In this document: piece by piece, positions 14,977 to 19,461 of the stretch
Numbering within the stretch: position 1 is the first letter of the stretch
Layout: each line of letters starts with the position of its first letter
Assembly: GCA_016281475.1 (NCBI GenBank)
Contig: JAEEIS010000242.1
Coordinates: forward strand, 1 to 19,461
Reading direction: 5' to 3'
Source of the DNA: Bacteroidales bacterium
GTDB lineage: Bacteria; Bacteroidota; Bacteroidia; Bacteroidales; P3
Length of the DNA: 19,461 nucleotides
Notes under the pieces: generated by a model
Told to the model about the DNA's origin: nothing
What the model saw: the letters and a program-made list of their open reading frames with translations, nothing else
Databases searched by the model: none
Program-made: the position numbers and the translations under genes

Positions 14977-15049
14977 CGCCGACATCCGTCGGCACTATAC
15001 ATACCCCGGCCTATCGGCCACCCCTCTCAAGAGGGGACGGCTGACGCAT
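14977..15049. repeat. Hairpin-repeat block D (73-bp exact direct repeat, copy 2)
   Basis: Identical to 14695-14767, including the GCCGAC/GTCGGC hairpin and the inverted unit. Array C lies between the two copies. From 15050 to the next gene there is AT-rich sequence with a promoter core and no supported gene. Confidence 0.9.
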
Positions 15050-15168
15050 GACACTGCATACTTCTACTGCCTATAAAAACCCATCCATTTTAATGATTCC
15101 CTACACACAAAATAAAGATTTAACAATTATTAGCAAGCGCAAATTTACATTATTTAGAAAAAATGTCG

Positions 15169-15176
15169 TATCTTTG
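15169..15176 (+). promoter_or_regulatory. Promoter -7 element for the small protein-BspA operon
   Basis: TATCTTTG followed by CA fits TAnnTTTG. It lies 95 bp before the start of the 85-residue protein. A -33 box is not clear. An AAAGGA ribosome-site-like stretch precedes that start codon. Confidence 0.55.
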
Positions 15177-15270
15177 CACCATATAATATTTGATACCCCC
15201 CCCTGCAAAAAGCTGACATTTAATCAATTATAGTATACATTAACTAATTTTATTCAAAAAAAGGACAATC

Positions 15271-15528
15271 ATGAACGAAAATTTGAACGAAAATTCCACC
15301 GTAGGACTGTTCGAATCCACCTCCGAGGGTCTGTCAGTGAAAAGAAATTACGCGTCCCCGACCATCAAGATCGTCGCCTTCCAGGTGGAGGCGGGATTTG
15401 TAGACTCTCCCTACAAGATCGGAACTCCTTCAAGTTCAAGACAAGGAACACAAGACTTTGAGCAATTAAGTGGAAATTCTTTGACGGGTTGGTCTGTCGA
15501 TTATTCTACTTCTACTACTAATCCCTGA
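15271..15528 (+). CDS. Small protein of unknown function upstream of a BspA-like lipoprotein
   Basis: An 85-residue hydrophilic protein with no membrane segment or lipobox. The one notable segment is YASPTIKIVAFQVEAGFVDSPY (about residues 27-48), a pattern I associate with small Bacteroidales proteins of the form YxxPxxxVVxFxVExGF encoded near fimbrillin or BspA genes. The rest is rich in Ser, Thr, Asn and Gly. It starts at an ATG with AAAGGA about 10 nt upstream and is followed 28 bp later by the lipoprotein gene, so the two form an operon with a promoter core at 15169. Role unknown; being co-secreted or regulatory is speculation. Confidence 0.75.
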   Translation: MNENLNENSTVGLFESTSEGLSVKRNYASPTIKIVAFQVEAGFVDSPYKIGTPSSSRQGTQDFEQLSGNSLTGWSVDYSTSTTNP

Positions 15529-15556
15529 CAAAAGAACCAAATTAATATTCGTACTA

Positions 15557-17497
15557 ATGAAAAAGTTATTTCTATTTTTTGCACTTTTGGCAAGTATTGC
15601 CGTGATGACCGGCTGCAAGAAAGACCAGGATTTCGTCACGCTTAAAGCCGTTATCGACCCGGACACCAAAGCGTATTTTGGTACTGCTGTTCGGCCTTAT
15701 TGGAATGCAGATGACCAGGTGCGTGTCATGGGTGGAGGTTACAGAGCCCCCCTTGATTGTGATCTCTCTGATGTATCTGAAACCTATGCAACAATCGTGG
15801 ATGTGGATAACAGCACCAACGGTTATTACGCCGCCATCTTCCCGCTCGATGCAGCCGAAAAAATGTTCGTCCCCGAAACCACTGGAACTGCTCACGCAGT
15901 CATCTACTACCGTCCCGATCAGGTGTATCATGAAGTGACTGTTAATGATCAAACCAAACAACAGGTAAACATGATTATGGGAGCCGTCACAGATGATAAC
16001 ACAAAGACGTTCTATTTCAAGAACCTTTGTTCCATCCTTAGATTGAACATAACCAATGACTATGGTCAAGGTATCAAGGTGAGTAGAGTCACCATACAGG
16101 CATCTGGAGCATACGTTGCCGGATCCGCCGATGTTACCCTTACCCCAAATGGTACCCCTCAAGTAGCTATGGATGGTCTTCACGAACAGGCAGACAATGT
16201 TTTATCACTATACCCTGACCCTGAGGGTAATGTACGTTACATAAAAACCTTGGCAGCAAATGGTACTGGCTCCACTGCCACTATTGACGTTGTCGTGCCA
16301 CCATTCGATGCAAGCGAACTCAACATCGAGTTGGAGTTGTATGATGAGAATGATAACTTTCTTGGCAACTCCGATGCTATAATAAGTAATCCTCCGGCAT
16401 TAGCTCTAAATAAGATTGTACCCATCGACTTAACCACCAACCACGGATTCGAAATTGCTGATTATGCATATATTGAGCCAGGTCCGGCCTTTCATGCCCA
16501 TATGTTAGCACTACAAGATTCGATAAATCGTTTGGGTGGTATAATCAATTCCATGGCGTTCAATGTAAATGAAGGATACGATGTTCACCCATACGAATCA
16601 TCATTACAAGTACCAACAACTGTTAAAGTTGTAAATTTAAAGGATTATAATTCACCCTTTAACATTTGGGCCTATCTTGTTAAAACTTATACCAATCACT
16701 ATACTATTAACATTGTCTGTGAAGTTGGTTTAGTTTATGCCAATAAGAACTGTAGCCAGATGTTCCAGGGCCTTTCGAATCTCGAGACTATGAACTGGAA
16801 TAATGGTGATCTACCTGGCTTTCAGACCGAAGATGTGGTTGATATGTCATACATGTTTGCAGGATGTTCGAGCTTAACAAGCATTCAGGGTGCCAATTTC
16901 AATACTACTAATGTGAGAACTATGGCACACATGTTTGATGGATGTTCTAGTTGTACGAGTTTTGAGAGTCTTGGCACCACAAATTTTAATACTCATAACT
17001 TGCAAGACATGGAGGCTATGTTTAAGGATTGCGCTGCACTAACGTCGATTGATTTAAGCAACTTCAACACAAACCGAGTATCCAAGATGAAAGAATTATT
17101 TAGAGGTTGCAAGGCAGCTCAGACGATTACACTTAGTAGTGATTTCACCACCCCTCAAGTAACCGATATGTCCTATATGTTTAGTGGTTGCGAAGCACTA
17201 ACGGGGATTGATTTAAGTTCATTCACTACCAATCAAGTAACCACTATGATGGACATGTTTAGTGATTGTAAAAAGCTGAGGAATATGAATCTTAGCAGCT
17301 TTACTATTTCCTCTGGCACTAATTTAACTAATATGTTCCATAACCTCAATTCTTCAGGAAATAATTTTGATGTGGGTAATATGTGCGCAATCTATTGTGA
17401 CGACAATTGTTACAATGCCTTACACGCTACAGGTGCAAATACAGGCATTGACGAATCAAAGGTATATTGGCCAAATCATACAACAACAAATAAATAG
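15557..17497 (+). CDS. BspA-like surface lipoprotein with fimbrillin-like N-domain and DUF285 repeats
   Basis: A 646-residue exported protein. The signal peptide ends in VMTGC, giving lipidation at C20, followed by KKDQD, which could act as a surface-export signal. Residues about 25-300 resemble the fimbrillin-like domain (TKAYF, RPYWNADDQVRV, YAAIFP, LCSILRLNITN). Residues about 400-610 contain at least five DUF285/BspA-type repeats of about 25 residues with the pattern MF-x-GC-x-x-LT-x-I-x-LS-x-F-x-T-x-x-V-x-x-M. Such proteins are cell-surface adhesins in Prevotella, Tannerella and relatives. The gene is visibly AT-richer than the genes on either side and is bracketed by hairpin-repeat arrays, consistent with horizontal acquisition. 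A strong terminator follows. Confidence 0.9.
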   Translation: MKKLFLFFALLASIAVMTGCKKDQDFVTLKAVIDPDTKAYFGTAVRPYWNADDQVRVMGGGYRAPLDCDLSDVSETYATIVDVDNSTNGYYAAIFPLDAAEKMFVPETTGTAHAVIYYRPDQVYHEVTVNDQTKQQVNMIMGAVTDDNTKTFYFKNLCSILRLNITNDYGQGIKVSRVTIQASGAYVAGSADVTLTPNGTPQVAMDGLHEQADNVLSLYPDPEGNVRYIKTLAANGTGSTATIDVVVPPFDASELNIELELYDENDNFLGNSDAIISNPPALALNKIVPIDLTTNHGFEIADYAYIEPGPAFHAHMLALQDSINRLGGIINSMAFNVNEGYDVHPYESSLQVPTTVKVVNLKDYNSPFNIWAYLVKTYTNHYTINIVCEVGLVYANKNCSQMFQGLSNLETMNWNNGDLPGFQTEDVVDMSYMFAGCSSLTSIQGANFNTTNVRTMAHMFDGCSSCTSFESLGTTNFNTHNLQDMEAMFKDCAALTSIDLSNFNTNRVSKMKELFRGCKAAQTITLSSDFTTPQVTDMSYMFSGCEALTGIDLSSFTTNQVTTMMDMFSDCKKLRNMNLSSFTISSGTNLTNMFHNLNSSGNNFDVGNMCAIYCDDNCYNALHATGANTGIDESKVYWPNHTTTNK

Positions 17498-17530
17498 CCA
17501 CCATACTTAATTCGGAATAGTCCACTTCAG

Positions 17531-17570
17531 CCGGCCTCTCAAGATTTTATTTGAGAGGCCGGTTTTTTTT
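17531..17570 (+). terminator. Strong intrinsic terminator after the BspA-like gene
   Basis: CCGGCCTCTCAA (17531-17542) and TTGAGAGGCCGG (17551-17562) form a perfect 12-bp stem with an 8-nt loop, followed directly by eight T residues. Confidence 0.92.
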
Positions 17571-17572
17571 GT

Positions 17573-17780
17573 ATCCCTGTCGGCACGGGGACGGGCGGGT
17601 GCCATCCACCCGTAACCACATTTGTACATAAACGTTGTCTCCAGCGTGGCCGCGTGCAGCGCGTCCCCTTCCCCTTTTGAAAGGGGTACGCCGATAGGCG
17701 GGGGGTATGTCTATAAGAGGGGTACCGAGAAGCGGGGGGGTATGTATCACGGGGTATGTATCACGCTCGCGGAGCGAGCA
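17573..17780. repeat. Hairpin-repeat array E, downstream of the BspA-like gene
   Basis: It begins with hairpins built from CCCTGT/CACGGG-type arms and CGGGTG-CCATC-CACCCG, then the left-end motif AACGTTGTCTCCAGCGT (17631-17647). A 76-bp block (17648-17723) is identical to 14796-14871. It then has a degenerate unit CCGA-GAA-GCGG, two TATGTATCAC linkers and GCTCGC-GGA-GCGAGC (17764-17778). The left part matches array A and the right part matches array C, so it is a mosaic. No gene is supported in 17498-17979. Confidence 0.88.
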
Positions 17781-17889
17781 TAGGGAGATTTCTATAAACC
17801 CCCCAATATTTTTTAACCGTCGCTTTGAACGGGCTTCTTAATTTTTAATTTTTTATTCCCAACATTTCTAATTATCTGTTTTTTTTTCG

Positions 17890-17897
17890 TATATTTG
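17890..17897 (+). promoter_or_regulatory. Promoter -7 element for the C69 dipeptidase gene
   Basis: TATATTTG followed by CA fits TAnnTTTG, after a T-run. The start codon is 83 bp downstream. The leader contains a CGCCC/GGGCG hairpin (near 17911-17928) and the motif at 17939. Confidence 0.55.
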
Positions 17898-17938
17898 CAT
17901 TTCTAAATCTCGCCCATAACAGGGGCGGCTTTGGAATA

Positions 17939-17955
17939 GCAAATTGAGTATCAAA
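17939..17955 (+). promoter_or_regulatory. Shared leader motif GCAAATTGARTATCAAA (copy 2)
   Basis: GCAAATTGAGTATCAAA lies 24 nt before the dipeptidase start and differs at one base from 9317-9333. The similarity continues loosely (AGTA-AA-A-TTAAT) towards both start codons. Confidence 0.4.
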
Positions 17956-17979
17956 GTATAAATAATTAATCATATCATC

Positions 17980-19461
17980 ATGAGAAAATCACTTTCACTT
18001 ATGCTAATGGGTGCTATCCTGCTGATGGGATATGAGGCATCGGCCTGCACCAATTTCCTATTCACTAAGGGTGCCACCAAGGACGGGAGCACCATGATCA
18101 CATATGCCGCCGACAGCCATGTGCTGTATGGCGAGCTGTACTACCGCAAGGCTGCGGACTACCCCGCCGGCACGATGTTTATGCTGGTGGACTGGGACAG
18201 CGGGCGCAAGCTGTTTGAAATCCCGCAGGTGGCACACACCTACAATGTGGTGGGCAACATGAACGAGCACCAGCTGGCCATCGGCGAGACCACCTACGGC
18301 GGCCGCGAGGAGTGCTGGAAGGACGAGGTGAAGGGCATCGACTACGGCTCGCTCATCTACGTCACCCTGCAGCGCGCCAAGAACGCCCGCGAGGCCATTT
18401 ACTGGATGACCAAGATGGTGGCGGACTACGGCTACTGCAGCGAGGGCGAGAGCTTCTCTATCTGCGACCCCAACGAGGTGTGGATTCTGGAGCTGATAGG
18501 CAAGCGCGGCGCACCCGTGAAGGCCGACCTGGCCAAGAAGCTGAAATACAAGTATACCGACGGCGCAGTGTGGGTGGCACGCCGCATCCCCGACGGCTAT
18601 GTGAGCGGCCACGCCAACCAGGCCCGCATCACCCAGTTCCCGCAGGAGGGTCCGAAGTGGAACAAGGCCAAGGGCAAGGGGCTGCACACCGTCATCAGCA
18701 GCCTGCACATGGACTATCTGTATGAGCCCGAGGTGGAATGCGTGTATGCTGCCGACGTGGTGACCTACGCCCGCGCCTGCGGATGGTTCGACGGCAAGAA
18801 CGAGGACTTCAGCTTTGCCGACACCTACGCACCGCTGACCTTCAGCGGCATCCGCGGCTGCGACGCCCGCGTGTATGCCATGTTCAACCGCGTGAACCGC
18901 GAGATGCGCAAGTATGAGAAGTATGCCATGGGCGACCCCAAGGCGGAGCGTCTGCCCCTGTGGATTAAGCCCGACCACAAGGTGGATGTGCACGAGGTGA
19001 TGAACCTGATGCGCGACCACTACGAGGGCACCATGATGGACATGAACAAGGACAAGGGCGCAGGCCCCTTCGCATGCCCCTACCGCTGGCGTCCGATGGG
19101 TTTTGAGGTGAACGGCCAGAAGTATGTGCACGAGCGCGCCACCTCGACCCAGCAGACCGGCTTCAGCTTCGTGGCACAGTGCCGCGGATGGCTGCCTGCC
19201 AAGGTGGGCGGCGTGCTGTGGTTTGGCGTCGACGACACCTACAGCACCTGCTACTGCCCCATGTATTGCGGCATCACGAAGATTCCCGAGTGCTTCCGCG
19301 AGGGCAACGGCGACATGCTGACCTATAGCGAGACGGCGGCCTTCTGGCTGTTCAACCGCGTGACCAATTTCGTCTACAGCCGCTACAGCGACATGATTGT
19401 GGACCTGCAGAAGGTGCAGAACGAGCTGGAAGAGGGCTTCATCAAGGAGGTGGCCCGCTTC
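17980..19461 (+). CDS. C69 family dipeptidase, exported (partial, cut by window end)
   Basis: N-terminal-nucleophile peptidase of family C69 (dipeptidase A type). The signal peptide (about residues 1-22) ends in EASA, exposing Cys23 of CTNFLF, the expected catalytic nucleophile after processing. Conserved stretches include GATKDGSTMITYAADSH, YNVVGNMNEHQLAIGETTYGG and DYGYCSEGESFSICDPNEVWILELIG. Export suggests a role in degrading peptides in the periplasm or outside the cell, which fits asaccharolytic or protein-using Bacteroidales. 494 codons are present and the reading frame is open to the last base, so the C-terminus is missing. It has its own promoter core at 17890. Confidence 0.93.
   Translation, partial: MRKSLSLMLMGAILLMGYEASACTNFLFTKGATKDGSTMITYAADSHVLYGELYYRKAADYPAGTMFMLVDWDSGRKLFEIPQVAHTYNVVGNMNEHQLAIGETTYGGREECWKDEVKGIDYGSLIYVTLQRAKNAREAIYWMTKMVADYGYCSEGESFSICDPNEVWILELIGKRGAPVKADLAKKLKYKYTDGAVWVARRIPDGYVSGHANQARITQFPQEGPKWNKAKGKGLHTVISSLHMDYLYEPEVECVYAADVVTYARACGWFDGKNEDFSFADTYAPLTFSGIRGCDARVYAMFNRVNREMRKYEKYAMGDPKAERLPLWIKPDHKVDVHEVMNLMRDHYEGTMMDMNKDKGAGPFACPYRWRPMGFEVNGQKYVHERATSTQQTGFSFVAQCRGWLPAKVGGVLWFGVDDTYSTCYCPMYCGITKIPECFREGNGDMLTYSETAAFWLFNRVTNFVYSRYSDMIVDLQKVQNELEEGFIKEVARF

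Noticed and set aside
14776..14985. 69-codon minus-strand frame with HTPSLRDTPL and RRTPFKRG peptides; similar frames at 13975-14226 and 17547-17750
   Set aside because: These are translations of the hairpin arrays themselves. The same peptides recur wherever the repeat occurs, so they are not independent genes.
14695..15049. Possible CRISPR array
   Set aside because: There are repeated units but no constant repeat alternating with unique spacers of equal length, and no cas genes; the variable parts are self-complementary stems.
14098..15049. Insertion sequence carrying DUF559 as transposase
   Set aside because: No terminal inverted repeats with target-site duplication could be defined and no transposase motif is present, so only a repeat-associated gene is reported.
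18058..19131. 357-codon minus-strand open frame across the C69 dipeptidase
   Set aside because: The plus-strand protein has clear signal peptide and family motifs; the antisense product shows only low-complexity His/Val/Ala/Leu composition.

Overview
The window reads as a Bacteroidota chromosome, most likely order Bacteroidales (Prevotella-like or a related gut or rumen lineage; family uncertain). The support is TAnnTTTG-type promoter cores before several genes, few strong Shine-Dalgarno sites, a BspA/DUF285 surface lipoprotein with a fimbrillin-like N-terminus, a DUF4369-TlpA thioredoxin, a C69 dipeptidase, an SDR-type L-threonine dehydrogenase and an AAA ATPase with a DUF4143-like tail. No rRNA, tRNA, CRISPR array or transposase gene was seen.

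Layout. 1-1750: a lone minus-strand AAA ATPase with a twin-palindrome operator-like region, flanked by two directly repeated imperfect palindromes. 1747-9136: plus-strand housekeeping genes: a conserved unknown protein, cysS, a Nudix hydrolase, an S41 C-terminal processing protease, a TlpA-like thioredoxin, then mrp, a NifU-domain protein and a PduO-type cobalamin adenosyltransferase. 9350-11320: a DUF2795 protein, a Rossmann/DUF2520 protein and a TatD nuclease. 11310-12870: a minus-strand pair (GNAT-like and DUF2156), divergent from the L-threonine dehydrogenase at 13031. 13979-17980: a repeat-rich accessory stretch with a DUF559 endonuclease-like gene, an 85-residue protein and an AT-richer BspA-like lipoprotein gene, set among arrays of small hairpins. 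17980-end: a C69 dipeptidase cut by the window edge.

The most notable content is several families of short palindromic repeats. (1) A GC-rich mosaic of mini-hairpins, in which stems vary with both sides matched, loops are mostly GAA or GATA, and linkers read GGGGTATGT, lies around the DUF559 and BspA genes. Blocks of 73 and 76 bp are duplicated exactly. (2) One unit of that family sits in frame inside the DUF2156 gene. (3) An octamer-periodic palindrome sits in frame inside tatD, six codons before a metal-ligand Glu. (4) AT-rich, heptamer-periodic inverted repeats sit between housekeeping genes, and three of them contain the upstream gene's stop codon. (5) Two palindromes flank the AAA ATPase gene and differ by a matched pair of changes in their arms. 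The picture resembles REP/RAYT or Rickettsia palindromic elements, but no transposase is visible. The DUF559 protein is the only nuclease-like candidate adjacent to the GC-rich family, and that link is an inference.

All calls come from reading the sequence and remembered family features; no database search was run.
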